Positions 52,401-63,072 of a stretch of DNA of 64,000 bases are shown here, one piece after another (positions within the stretch are counted from its first letter, which is position 1; every line of letters starts with the position of its first letter). A program made the translations under genes and the position numbers. The stretch comes from Arabidopsis thaliana (Eukaryota; Streptophyta; Magnoliopsida; Brassicales; Brassicaceae): contig NC_003070.9 of NCBI RefSeq assembly GCF_000001735.4, forward strand, positions 29,125,971-29,189,970. The letters are read 5' to 3'. Below the pieces are notes generated by a model. The model had not been told where the DNA came from, ran no database searches, and was given only the letters and a program-made list of their open reading frames with translations.

Positions 52401-52715
52401 ACGAGAATTTAGCTTTTTACATATCTCATAAATTAGTTTGAGATTCGTCTCCGTGCAATGATCTATCTTGGTACCAAAAGAAATTCTTACAATAATTAAT
52501 GAAGATTAAGCTTACTATACATAAGAAACAAAATCTGACATATCCATTTGTGAGTATTCGGGTGAAAAATACTTAATAAAGAAAACACCTGTCATGCACC
52601 AAAAACGTCATATTGATACACAAAAACGATACTATTTCATTTGACCAAAATTTAAATTTATTAAATAAACCATTATTGTCCCCCTCTATCACAATCCCCC
52701 CAAATCAAATCATGC
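49418..52715. other. 3.3-kb intergenic region between LYM3 and ERF013
   Basis: AT-rich with only random frames. TGGGC-type motifs lie near 49570-49610. A weak imperfect hairpin can be drawn at 51332-51407. No transposon ends, tRNA or coding gene were recognised. The last several hundred bases are the ERF013 promoter. Confidence 0.5.
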
Positions 52716-52723
52716 TATATATA
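52716..52723 (+). promoter_or_regulatory. TATA box of ERF013
   Basis: TATATATA (continuing AATC) lies 110 bases upstream of ATG 52826. Confidence 0.65.
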
Positions 52724-52825
52724 ATCTCATTTCCTTGACATTATTTGTCATTCAGAATACTTTTATCTCATATTCCCAACACTTGTTCAAGCATATCTAA
52801 GTCAATAACAACATTACAACATAAC

Positions 52826-53560
52826 ATGGTGAAACAAGAACTCAAGATCCAAGTTACTACTTCCTCATCATCACTCTCTCATTCTTCATCTTCTTCTTCT
52901 TCTTCAACGTCGGCACTACGTCATCAATCTTGTAAGAACAAGATAAAGAAGTATAAAGGTGTGAGGATGCGAAGTTGGGGATCATGGGTTACTGAAATTA
53001 GGGCACCAAATCAAAAGACAAGAATCTGGTTAGGTTCTTACTCCACCGCAGAAGCAGCTGCTAGGGCTTACGACGCTGCTCTCTTGTGTCTTAAGGGACC
53101 TAAAGCTAATCTCAACTTCCCTAACATCACCACTACTTCTCCTTTTCTTATGAACATCGACGAAAAGACCCTTTTGTCCCCAAAATCAATCCAAAAGGTC
53201 GCCGCTCAAGCCGCTAACTCCTCTTCTGACCATTTTACCCCTCCGTCCGATGAAAATGATCATGATCATGATGACGGACTCGATCACCATCCATCTGCTT
53301 CTTCTTCAGCTGCATCTTCACCACCAGATGATGATCATCATAATGATGACGATGGTGATTTGGTATCGTTGATGGAATCTTTCGTGGATTACAACGAACA
53401 CGTGTCTCTGATGGATCCATCGCTGTATGAATTTGGACATAATGAGATCTTCTTCACCAACGGAGATCCGTTTGATTATTCTCCACAGTTACATAGCTCA
53501 GAGGCAACGATGGATGACTTCTACGACGATGTTGATATTCCGCTATGGAGTTTCAGTTAA
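52826..53560 (+). CDS. ERF013: AP2/ERF transcription factor, DREB-type group II
   Basis: Single exon, 244 residues, matching the remembered size of ERF013 (At1g77640). A Ser-rich N-terminus is followed by one AP2 domain at residues 42-100 ([20 protein letters not shown], then [20 protein letters not shown]), with Val and Glu at the positions usual for DREB-type factors. The middle is rich in Asp and His ([10 protein letters not shown]), acidic like activation domains. The C-terminus ends PLWSFS, resembling the LWSY/LWSF motif of DREB proteins. ATG 52826 is the first in-frame ATG; the open frame runs upstream to 52745 without one. It likely binds DRE/CRT or GCC-type DNA elements. Confidence 0.95.
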   Translation: MVKQELKIQVTTSSSSLSHSSSSSSSSTSALRHQSCKNKIKKYKGVRMRSWGSWVTEIRAPNQKTRIWLGSYSTAEAAARAYDAALLCLKGPKANLNFPNITTTSPFLMNIDEKTLLSPKSIQKVAAQAANSSSDHFTPPSDENDHDHDDGLDHHPSASSSAASSPPDDDHHNDDDGDLVSLMESFVDYNEHVSLMDPSLYEFGHNEIFFTNGDPFDYSPQLHSSEATMDDFYDDVDIPLWSFS

Positions 53561-55139
53561 TCCAACGGTCCATATTATTATACTACGAAACACTTTTAAT
53601 TCACATTATTTCATTTAATTTATTCTTTCAATTCATATTATTCGTCCTTGTTGTTTCGTTATGTATTAAATATACACACACTAATTTAAGAAGATCACAT
53701 GGACTAGAGGTTTTTTTGTCACGTCTTCACTTTTTTTCATGTGTTTTTTTCTTTTCTTTTCAATTTTATTACAAATCTTGTAATTCATTGATTATTTAAG
53801 GCCCAATATGGTAGACGCCTAGACGGAGATAGTGAAAAGAGCCCAATTAATATACTAAAGGCCTAATAATAACAACAACACACACGCATGATCTTGTACT
53901 AGCTTTACTTCTTACTACATACATACACTTGGGCTTGTACTTGAACCGTTACCACTAGACATCATCCCCCTAAGACTATAACCAAACGTAAAAGCAAGGT
54001 TAATCAACTAGCTACACTTCTAAGTTCTAACAAGTAACAACTCTAATTAACTACTCTAGTGAGCTAACACTTACTAACAAAACACAATTTCACTTTTGGG
54101 CCTATTTCGTCTGCAGCCCAAAATCTCTTTTGTTGACTTGTCTCTTCTTTGTCGTTGACATCACGACTCACGAAAGTTTCTTCAGCTACATCTTCTTCTT
54201 CCTTCTTCCGTTCTTCGCTAGCTTCTTCTTCTTCTCACTGACGCTTTCTCCATGTTAAATCAAGGACTCAAATCCCAGCAATTTATATGATCGTCGTAAT
54301 GATGAGGATGGTGATTTGGTATAGTTAATTAAATAGATTATGTTAAAAAAAATTATAAATCATAATAAAATTATCTATTTAACAAGTTCCATTATGCATG
54401 AATTTAAATTATATATTAATATTATTTTAGTTAATACACTTATTTGAAAATAGAGATTAATTACTAAACATATCTTAGATTTTAAAATTTTATAATATAT
54501 TATAATATTTGTAAAATTATATGTTATAATATATTATTCCTTATTCATATAGAGAGAGACTCTTTCTCTTTATTTATTTACACACATTGACATTTCTTTT
54601 TTGGTTGATCATATATGGCAAATTTTTGGTAAGATTAGAGTCAAGTTAATTATATCTTTGATCATGGTTTCATATGTTATTATTTCTAATGAGTTTATGA
54701 TATGTATTATGCTTAACTGTATTCACAATATTGACACTTTTATTCTTTTCTTTTTTTTTAATCATTGACACTTTTATTCATGTTACTATTATAGACTATA
54801 TAAACAAATATAATTAATTAATGAAATTAAATATATTTAAAATATAACTTGATATAATTTAAAATTTATCATTTAGATATATTCTAATTTAAGATTAAAT
54901 TTAAGTATTCAAGTTAAATCATATTATAAATATTAAATTATACTTATTTGTTTTTAAAAAATATATTATTATAGTAATGAGAGATTTGGTGACACCAATG
55001 GAAGTAAAAAATCTGGAAAAAAAAATCTAACAATAAATACACCAAAAATTATAATATTAAATTGGTGAGTATATTAAGTCTCTCAAGCAATGCACATGCT
55101 CAAAAATACTATTGGGCAAGACAGCACATTTCAGTTTCC
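53561..55139. other. Intergenic between ERF013 and the F-box gene
   Basis: Several GGCCCA/GGCCTA motifs lie at 53800-53870. A 38-base piece (54289-54326) copies part of the ERF013 coding region. From 54330 to 55060 the DNA is extremely AT-rich. No gene was seen. Confidence 0.5.
54289..54326 (+). repeat. Short duplicate of an ERF013 coding segment
   Basis: 38 bases match 53333-53370 in ERF013 with four mismatches (both contain GATGGTGATTTGGTAT). It contains an in-frame stop and has no open frame, so it is a small duplicated scrap. Confidence 0.7.
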
Positions 55140-56291
55140 ATGGCTTTTTTATCGCTGCCTTCTGATGTAGTAGAAGAATTCCTTTTCAAGACTCCTATTG
55201 AATCGTTGGTACTATGCAAACCAACCTGCAAACAATTGTACGCTCTCTGCAACGACAAGAGATTCATTTACAATCACTTGGATCTCTCCGAGGAACGATT
55301 GATGCGAATTTATCTTGATAAGATTAAAATCATTAATCCGGTAACCCTAGATATCTTATGTCTACCAGTACCAGCCGAGTTTGATTCTGTCACTTTTAAT
55401 GTTATTCATTGCGATGGATTATTGCTATGTCGATGGACCACAAGAGGACTAGATCGGTACAACAAACTTGCAGTTTGGAATCCGATTTCGGGCCAACTCA
55501 AATTTGTTGAATCCTTTTTTCACGGTGTAACTGATCTATACGGTTTCGGATACGCTAATAATGGACCCCGTGACAGTTACAAGATTTTGAGGGTTAGTTA
55601 TTGGCGTAAGGAATGCGAGATATATGACTTAAAATCTAAACTCTGGAGAGCTTTTTCCGCTACTTTGGATTGGGTTGTAAATACGCCACAACAAAATGTG
55701 TTTATGAATGGAAATATGTATTGGATTGCTGATACGTTGGGTGATAATATTCGAGAAACCTTCATACAGAGTTTTGATTTTTCCAAGGAGACATTCAAAC
55801 CCATATGTTCGTTCCCCTATGAGAATAAGATTATTGACACACTTATAATGAATGGTATACATAGGATTGCTGATTCAGTTATCCTTTCAAGTTTCAGAGT
55901 AGATAGGCTTTCTTTGTTTCGTCAACAACGCCTTGAAGATAAAAAATATGAGATGGAGGTTTGGGTCACAAACAAGGTGACTGATGAGGTTGTCTCATGG
56001 ACTAAGTATTTTAATGTGACTCACCACCCTGATCTCCCCATCTTAAATCCCTATCTCTTCACATACATGCGTGTTCCTACATTCTTCATCCACGAGACCA
56101 ATTCTATCATGTTATGGTGCGATAAAGCTGCTGGAAAGGGTTTTGCTTGTACGAGCTTTTACGAAATTGGTGATCAGGGTGAGGTCAAACATCAACTTGA
56201 GACAAGAAAACGTTTTAGAGCTAACGGTGAACGTAACTCTTGTGTTTCCAGCTGTGTTTACGTTCCAAGTCTGGTTCCCATTCCAGAGTAA
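55140..56291 (+). CDS. F-box protein with F-box-associated (FBA) domain
   Basis: Single exon, 383 residues. The F-box at residues 3-48 reads LSLPSDVVEEFLFKTPIESL then CKQLYALCNDKRFI, and would bind SKP1-like adaptors in an SCF ubiquitin ligase. A type 1 FBA region follows (LAVWNPISGQLKFVE, YGFGY, YKILRVSY, EIYDLKSKLWR, NMYWIAD). This belongs to a very large, fast-evolving Arabidopsis family; the substrate is unknown. The start is the first ATG in the frame; the sequence upstream is open only from a TTG. A broken inverted copy lies 440 bases downstream. From memory At1g77650. Confidence 0.93.
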   Translation: MAFLSLPSDVVEEFLFKTPIESLVLCKPTCKQLYALCNDKRFIYNHLDLSEERLMRIYLDKIKIINPVTLDILCLPVPAEFDSVTFNVIHCDGLLLCRWTTRGLDRYNKLAVWNPISGQLKFVESFFHGVTDLYGFGYANNGPRDSYKILRVSYWRKECEIYDLKSKLWRAFSATLDWVVNTPQQNVFMNGNMYWIADTLGDNIRETFIQSFDFSKETFKPICSFPYENKIIDTLIMNGIHRIADSVILSSFRVDRLSLFRQQRLEDKKYEMEVWVTNKVTDEVVSWTKYFNVTHHPDLPILNPYLFTYMRVPTFFIHETNSIMLWCDKAAGKGFACTSFYEIGDQGEVKHQLETRKRFRANGERNSCVSSCVYVPSLVPIPE

Positions 56292-56732
56292 GCTAATGAG
56301 GATACATAGACCCAAAAAAAAAAAAAATCTAATCACAAATCATGTGTATTTGTAGCATTATGTATCATAGTTTATTGATCACTGGATTGATCAGGTTTTG
56401 CTTTTAATGTTGAATCAAATTAATTCTTTTTTTTGTTAGCACTAAGATTTGATCTGTAAGTTAAACCCAATTATGTATGCATGAAGATGAGCCCTCATAC
56501 GTACACACACATATGAACAAGCTCTATTCTGAGATTTAGATTCTACACCTAACTAGAAAGAATCATCAACTACTTTGTAATGTAATGAGCCTCTCTATAC
56601 AGAAATCTAATTAATAGTAGAAACATTGATATAAATAGAAGTGCACCATATCATAGTTGTATTATACAAAATATGTAACACACGAATATAGAAAGACCAA
56701 AACAAAGCTTAGAACGAACATGCATGAGCCAA
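56292..56732. other. Spacer between F-box gene and its inverted remnant
   Basis: AT-rich 3' flank of the F-box gene; a run of A follows the stop at about 56313-56325. It would be the loop if the two arms paired. Confidence 0.5.
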
Positions 56733-57255
56733 TAAAATACTTACTCCATGAGACAACCTCATCAGTCACCTTGTTTGTGACTCACACCTGGTTATCTCTT
56801 GTTTTGGCTCCAGCGTATTGATATAACAAAGAAAGCCTATCTTCTTGGAAACCTGAAAAGGCGGATAAATCAAGAGGAACACACCAGGCATAATCAACCC
56901 TATCCTCAACAGGCCACGAACATATGGGCTTGAATGTCTCCTTGGAGAAATCGGAACTTTGGAGCAGTGAATAACAGAAACGGTAGTATGCAAAATACCA
57001 AAACCAAACTCTTGGGAAACTGGTAGACATAAGAGATCTAAGGTCACCGGATTCATGATTTCAACCTTATCATGATAAATTCGTATGGATCGTTTCTATA
57101 AGAGATCCAAGTGATTGTCGATGAATCTCTTGTCGTTGAAGAGAGCGTACCATTGTATGCATGTCGCTTTGAATCGTATCAGAGAGTCGATCGGGGTCCT
57201 GTAAAGTATGTCTTCTACTATACATCAAACTTATTCAAAAGGCAGCGACGATTTG
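56733..57255 (-). pseudogene. Broken, inverted copy of the neighbouring F-box gene
   Basis: The minus strand matches the F-box gene over DKRFIDNHLDL, NPVTLDLLCLPV, FSKETFKPICSWPVE, QEDRLSLL and the VTDEVVSW region. It is disabled: an insertion of about 12 bases follows the leucine-proline of the F-box start, a TA insertion shifts frame in the GATGTA(TA)GTAGAA stretch, an in-frame stop follows HLDLL, and the central region between the conserved blocks is deleted. It is oriented tail to tail with the intact gene. No intact product is possible. Confidence 0.9.
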
Positions 57256-57399
57256 GTTACATTAGGGATTTAATGTAATCGGGCTATATACATTAAGTCG
57301 GTTTCTCATATTGGGCCTTAAATATATATCCACCAATTACAAACATTTGAAGAAAAACTTTTATGGGCCGGACATATTTGTTTCTGGGAAAAAAGAGGC

Positions 57400-57535
57400 G
57401 TTGTAAGAAAATTAATAGTCTGTTAACAACAAATAAGATACTTAACAGATTCACTTTAAACAAACAATAATGTTTAAAGTGAATTTCTAAGGTTAAGCTC
57501 ACGTGCTTTGTTGATTTAACAGACTCTCTTACAGA
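57400..57535. repeat. Foldback element (MITE-like or hairpin precursor)
   Basis: The left arm 57401-57462 and right arm 57471-57535 are imperfect inverted repeats separated by an 8-base loop. The core is a perfect 14-bp stem (ATTCACTTTAAACA with TGTTTAAAGTGAAT). Further matching blocks outward are CTTAAC, CAACAAA, AGTCTGTTAA and TGTAAGA. It may be a small non-autonomous DNA transposon or a young small-RNA hairpin; I see no clear target-site duplication. No protein is encoded. Confidence 0.75.
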
Positions 57536-58714
57536 AGCAATATGTTACTTAGGTGTCTTTTTTGCTTTTGACTTATATTCTGTGTTTCATTGTTTATATA
57601 TATACTGTATTATAAAACTATGTAATACTTGAAGATAGGAGCGGGCCGATTGAAAAATGAAATGGTCCATAAAAAGGTAGTAATTGCCAAACTCGAGGTG
57701 ACAAAAAATAGAAAAGTCGGTTTGCTTTTATTTTTGAACTTTAGTGTTAATAATGCAACTTGTAATTATGTTGTCTACTTTTCATGTTTTGTAGCAACCA
57801 ACTTGAAATATCAATGATCCAAAGTAAAGGAGAAAGAGAGAATATGAGTTTCGAGAGGTTACCATTTGGCAGCTCCTGTTTGATTCATAATTTTGGGGAG
57901 GTTTAATTTTTGTATCAAAGTAGTGAAGTAACAATATAAATGCAAAGATAGCATTAATCACTGAATACGGAGTGTCGCGTGGAAAGCTGTTTGACCAATA
58001 TGCTTTGGGTCAAACAATGAACCCCATTGGACAAGCACTTTCATCAATTCCTTCATTAATTTCATTTAAAAATCTCCATTAATGAGGTTAATAAACAAAC
58101 CCATTAAGGTTATTTGTATGATATGCCTTTACTCTTTGCATGTAATTGTTTTTGTTATAAACGAGGCAATAGACATGCATGTCATATGGAATGATGAAAT
58201 CTTAAAATTAAAATAATGAAAATCGTAGTATGATACAACACATCATTTTTCATTATGCAGGAAAAAAACTCTAATTTAATGATATGAAAGTATAAATGTT
58301 TAATTATTTAGTTGTTGATTTGTAAAATTTGCGTAGTAATATCACATCGTCCTATTGTATACTACATAAACAAGTATTTTCTTCTCGTCCACAATTTTTT
58401 AAAAATTGTTATAGATATTGAAGTATTGATTATCAAATAATTTAAACAAGTGGTATTCGTGCAATTATCCAAATTATTGGCTGTGCATAGATGTCGTATA
58501 TTGAATAGTATGGCAGCCTTAATCTGTTGTCGACCAATCAAATAAATAAATTACGTGTCGTGAGTTATAGTATATCAATAGTTTCAATAAATGCTTGTTA
58601 CTCATAGCTTAGCTACAGAGCAATATTTATTGTGATTGAAATTTCATTTATAGGACACAGTACATTTTCTGTTTATAGAACTTGAAATTTGGACCGACCT
58701 TTATTTTTCTTAGA
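57536..58714. other. Intergenic, no gene seen
   Basis: AT-rich sequence with short random frames only. Confidence 0.5.
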
Positions 58715-58830
58715 GGAATATTGCATGTTGAGTGGTTAGAGACTAGAGTAGAGAGACTGCAAAGTTTGAACCTCCAAAGATTTGAGTCAAACTGTTGATG
58801 TAAGCAAAATTACCACAGGATCTTCATGAC
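58715..58830 (+). repeat. Possible tRNA-derived SINE remnant
   Basis: TGAGTGGTTAGAGAC resembles an RNA polymerase III A box and AGTTTGAACCTCC, about 30 bases later, a B box. The fold of a real tRNA is not preserved. This spacing is usual for heads of plant SINEs. I cannot name the family. Confidence 0.35.
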
Positions 58831-59279
58831 ATCAAATAATTTCCTTAAGAGTACACAATTATTTGTTTCACCACACACGCAAAATTTCGAACTATTTCAA
58901 GACATACTTTAATATGAATCAGTCCAGACAAATAAATGAATCAAGATAATTGATATATATGTAAACGTAAGAAAATTGGATTATAAATCGTTTTAACTTT
59001 ATTTTTGTGATATCCATAGTAAGATTGGATATATCTTGAAAGTGTGAATGAGTCTACATGCTTAGCTATCACCTTTAAATATTTGGATTATGCATTTAAC
59101 TGAAAAATCAACGGAGTACACAAGATGACGTATTGAGAGTATATCAGCTCGTATGCTCAAGAATGTCCATTTTCTTTCTTTCAAAACTACTTGTTGCTTT
59201 TTTCAATCATAATCCAACTCCATTTTATATTTTGTTTATGTTTTCAAAGTAGATCTTAGTTATACCTCTGGATATTCTT
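58831..59279. other. Intergenic, no gene seen
   Basis: AT-rich spacer between the two possible SINE remnants. Confidence 0.4.
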
Positions 59280-59415
59280 ACAATTTAAACTGTTTACAAT
59301 GGTGAAAAGCCAACAACGGAAATTAGTAATTGGTAGGATTCAAACCTAGACCCACAATAGAATTATTTTGTGAGACCAACATCAGACAAACTGCTCTAGT
59401 CTAAACCTTTAGTTT
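59280..59415 (-). repeat. Possible second SINE remnant
   Basis: On the minus strand GGTTTAGACTAGAGCAG is followed by GTCTGATGTTGGTCTC and then GGTCTAGGTTTGAATCC, close to a B box (GGTTCGAATCC). The arrangement looks like the tRNA-related head of a SINE, but the element is degraded and has no clear ends. Confidence 0.35.
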
Positions 59416-60102
59416 AAGCAATGATAAGATACGGTTTCTACATGCTTGTAGTTATTAAAACTAGTGATTCTTATAGTTCCAAACAAATTAGAGATGGTAG
59501 AAATATTTAATGCGTTCACCTAATAGGCTAATACATGCATAAACGAAATATGAGTTTCGTGTGGATTTTTTGGCAACTAATTTGGTTAGACTACTTACAG
59601 AGTTACAGTTTCAGGCCAAATAACCCATATCGATCCATTGATTTTTTTAGTTTTTACTTGATATGGCTACTATAGCCTGCGTTGACAAGTCTGAGTACGA
59701 AGAATCTTCTTCATTGATTCGTCTTCTCTCTTTTCCTTGACAGAAATAATATAATAATACTACTCTAATCGATTTTTTTTTTCTTTTTAAAAAGAGATCA
59801 AATCAAGTACAAAACGAATCACATATTCCGATTTAAGGATAATGTATCAAACTAAACCAAAAAAAAATCCATCTACCTGTCAGTGATTGAGATCAATATC
59901 AAAACATCAATCCAATCATCCACTTTTTTTTTTCTTTTACAAAATTGAAAAGACAAACATTACTTCTTCTATGCACATTTACATTAGTTAGATAATGTAA
60001 AAAAAGAAAAAAAAAAACTCCATAGTAAAGCTTCTCATAATTTAAGCTCACTATGAATACATAAAAAAAAAAACAAGATATAAACATTTCTCTATGTCAT
60101 CT
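59416..60102. other. Intergenic, 3' flank of the MORN gene
   Basis: AT-rich with A/T homopolymers near 59770, 59930 and 60010. The part next to 60102 is likely the MORN gene 3' UTR. Confidence 0.5.
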
Positions 60103-61530
60103 TTAATTGTCACAAATTTTACCATCCATTTGATTTTGAACTGCTTTCACAGCTGCAACTCTAGCAGCCGTCGCAGCTTTATTAGCTGCAGCCACAGCTC
60201 GTATCACCTGCTCATCGATCCGTCTCTGATTCACTCCATTCTTTGCTCTTTCTCGTGCACTCTGCAAGTAATTAAACCATTAAGTAATCATAAATCCAAA
60301 CAATGTTTAATTTCTCTAATTGAAAGTTTCATTATGTATGTAAAATACCTGAACCGCCCTACGAACCGGGTCAGAGTCTAAAGGAAGATGGTTAACGAGA
60401 TTACCATCATCCCATTCACCGGATTTGATATCACCGGTTCTAAATCTATACGTGCCATAGCCTTGTTTACGACCTTCATGCCAAGCTCCTTCGTAATAGT
60501 GACCATTAGCGAAATGGTAAACACCAAATCCATGAATCTTGTCTCCAAAATACTCTCCTGCATACTTATCTCCATTCCTACAACAACAAAAATTTCATAA
60601 TAACAGAACTCAGAAATAAAACAGAGAAATAACAGCTTTTGTTTGTTATTACCTGAAATGGTAAGAACCAAGTCCATGTTTGACACCAAATTTGAATTCT
60701 CCGACAAAAGAGCTTCCATCAGCACAAGTTTGAACTCCAAAGCCATGGCTTTGACCGTTAAACCATTCACCAGAGTAAGAATCTCCGGTGTAAAACCAGT
60801 AAACTCCAAAACCATGTCTAAGTCCTTGCTTATACTGTCCTTTATATTTACTTCCTTTAGACCAACACTCGATTCCATAACCATCGTACCTTCCATTGAT
60901 CCAATCTCCTTCATATCTTCCATTAACGTAATAATAATAAACTCCACTTCCGTTACACTTCCCTCTGTTGAATTCACCTTCGTAGAAATCTCCATTGCTA
61001 AAGAATTGAACTCCTTCTTTAACGACAAGTCTTGTTTCTTCTTCTTTGATCGGTTCCGGTTTTGAATCTCCGATGTACCATTGAACCGGTTTCGGTTTGT
61101 GTTTGATTCGAGACCTTACACGAATCTGCTTGATTGCGATTACGGTTTGGTTAATAACCGCCATGTTTCTCGACGCGAAGAACAGAGCAAGAGCGACGAA
61201 AATCAAACCTAGTAAGAGATTCTCCGACGTGAAAATCTCATCAACGAAGAACAGTAAGAAAGATGAGAGACTCAGGAAAGAGAGACAAGCGAGTGTGAAT
61301 GCGAGACCCGGTTTAATTCGGTTCATTGACCCGAATGATTTAACCGGTTTTCTCCTCCTCTGTTTTTCCTCTTTCTCACCGGCTTCGAGATCTTGTTCAC
61401 GGCGGTGGTGAGAGGTTTCGTTGAAGTCATCACATTCAGTGATTGAAGAAAGGCTTTGGATCGACGATCGAATCGTCGGAGATGATCTGAGTAACGACGA
61501 TTGAGTCCTCGTCAGTTTCTTTTGGCTCAT
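60103..61530 (-). CDS. Membrane-anchored MORN-repeat protein
   Basis: Three exons: 60653-61530, 60349-60577 and 60103-60261, giving 421 residues. A Ser/Arg-rich N-terminus is followed by two hydrophobic segments (about residues 76-97 and 105-122) and then about eight MORN repeats from residue 179 (YEGEFNRGKCNGSGVY, YEGDWINGRYDGYG, YKGQYKQGLRHGFGVY and so on), ending in an Ala-rich helix. MORN repeats bind phospholipids or act as scaffolds. The product is often labelled a SET7/9-family histone methyltransferase because SET7/9 also has MORN repeats, but no SET domain is present. The start at 61530 is the first ATG in frame; an upstream frame continues from a TTG. From memory At1g77660. Confidence 0.93.
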
Positions 61531-63072
61531 CTCCGCGGAAATTATTTTTTGCAAAAAACAGAACAAAGAAACAAAAAAAAGCTTTGATTTTGAAGGCTTA
61601 AGAGTAGAATCACCACTTTCGTTCTCGATTTTTCCGGCCAAATCTTAAACGGTAATATGTTAACCACCACTGCACCACCGTGCCAAGCATCGCAAAACGG
61701 AGAAGAAGACGAGCGATCTCTCAACTCCAGCAATATCTTGTTCTTATACGTCGTTTTTGTTTTCCGATACCGGAGAGTTTTCACGGCGAAGCTAAAAAGA
61801 AGGAGAAGAAGAAGAAGAAGCTCACTTTGCTTAGGAGAGATCGAGAAAGAGAGAGAGAAGCTTTGCGTCGGGTTTGGGATTATTTTAAGAGACAAGAAAA
61901 AAGGAGTTAGATTTAATATTGACCGTTAGATGAAAATCTGACGGTTGATTAACGAAAGCGTATAACAATAGCCGTTGGATCTGAGTTAAGGAAGAAGAAG
62001 TCACGGTCTTGACGGGGAATATTAGGAGCCGGACGCTTTTTAGCTTTACTGTTGCAGGCCGGCACGTGCCGCTACACACACATCTATTGGTCACAATTTT
62101 TTAATATTAAACAAATAAACATAACTTTTTCGTTTTACAAAATTTAAAATTTTGCTGAAAAAATCTCTGCTTTTTGGGGGAATTTTCTATATTAATATAA
62201 CAGTTGAACTGGACTTTCAATAGAGTATTTTAAAATTTTAATCCATATTCATAGTAAGTATACTTTATATTTATTAATAGAAAAAGTGTGACTATAGACT
62301 AAAATAAAATCAACGATTCATATTGGGAAGAAGATAGTTGGTGAAAACTGTAAAGATAGGTAATCTACTAATCGACGGTAGAGATTAATTACTTGATTCG
62401 GAAACAAAAATATCAATAAAGATAAGAAACACAAAAAATGGGTTTTGATCCAATTTGTGAATAAAAACATATTTACCAAACATCCTCGCATGGTGCACTC
62501 CGCATTACTAGGCCTCATATATATACTTTAAAAAAATGCTCACATGGGACAATATTTTATCAAATTTCCAATATAATGTATAATAAATGTATATTTATTC
62601 ATATATAATTATATACTGGAAAACGTTAAATCGGAGCCGGAGGCTAATGACATTGTATAATGTTATTTTCAAAAGATAGAAAACGACAATCTTAAGCTAA
62701 TGACATTAGATTAAAAATGGTTCTTCTAGTATTTGATTGATTAAGCTAACATCGCTTTCACTGAGATCTAAGTTCTTCTGATGCATTCAATTACTTTATT
62801 TAACTTTCGGCTTTAGAAAAGATAATCCGACCACTAAAATATAATAATTTCATCAATTTCAGTCTTTCAGAGAATATTCAACCTTAATCTATTAATTTAC
62901 TCATTAAGGACTTTTCAAGATTCAACAAAAGACTCTAAAGACTATTATTGCATTTGATAACGTAAACTTTACTTTATTGATTTGCTTTGCTAAATCAAAG
63001 TCTCTCCCGAAATGGAACCGAAGAAGAAGTTACACAACTAGATAAAAATAAGGTATCTTTCTAATTCAAACT
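61531..63072. other. MORN gene leader and promoter, and aminotransferase 3' flank
   Basis: The first 400 bases include a GA/AG-rich leader (61800-61860) of the MORN gene; plus-strand frames there are shadows of low-complexity DNA. From 62.1 to 63.07 kb the DNA is AT-rich without a gene. Confidence 0.5.

Noticed and set aside
49418-52715. Short frames as new genes
   Set aside because: They lack codon bias, signal peptides, splice support or family motifs.
60388-61065. Plus-strand frames up to 140 residues
   Set aside because: They are shadows of MORN repeats, which leave repeated open frames on the other strand.
61657-61929. Arg-rich plus-strand frame of 90 residues
   Set aside because: It arises from GA-rich leader DNA of the MORN gene; no family or splice support.
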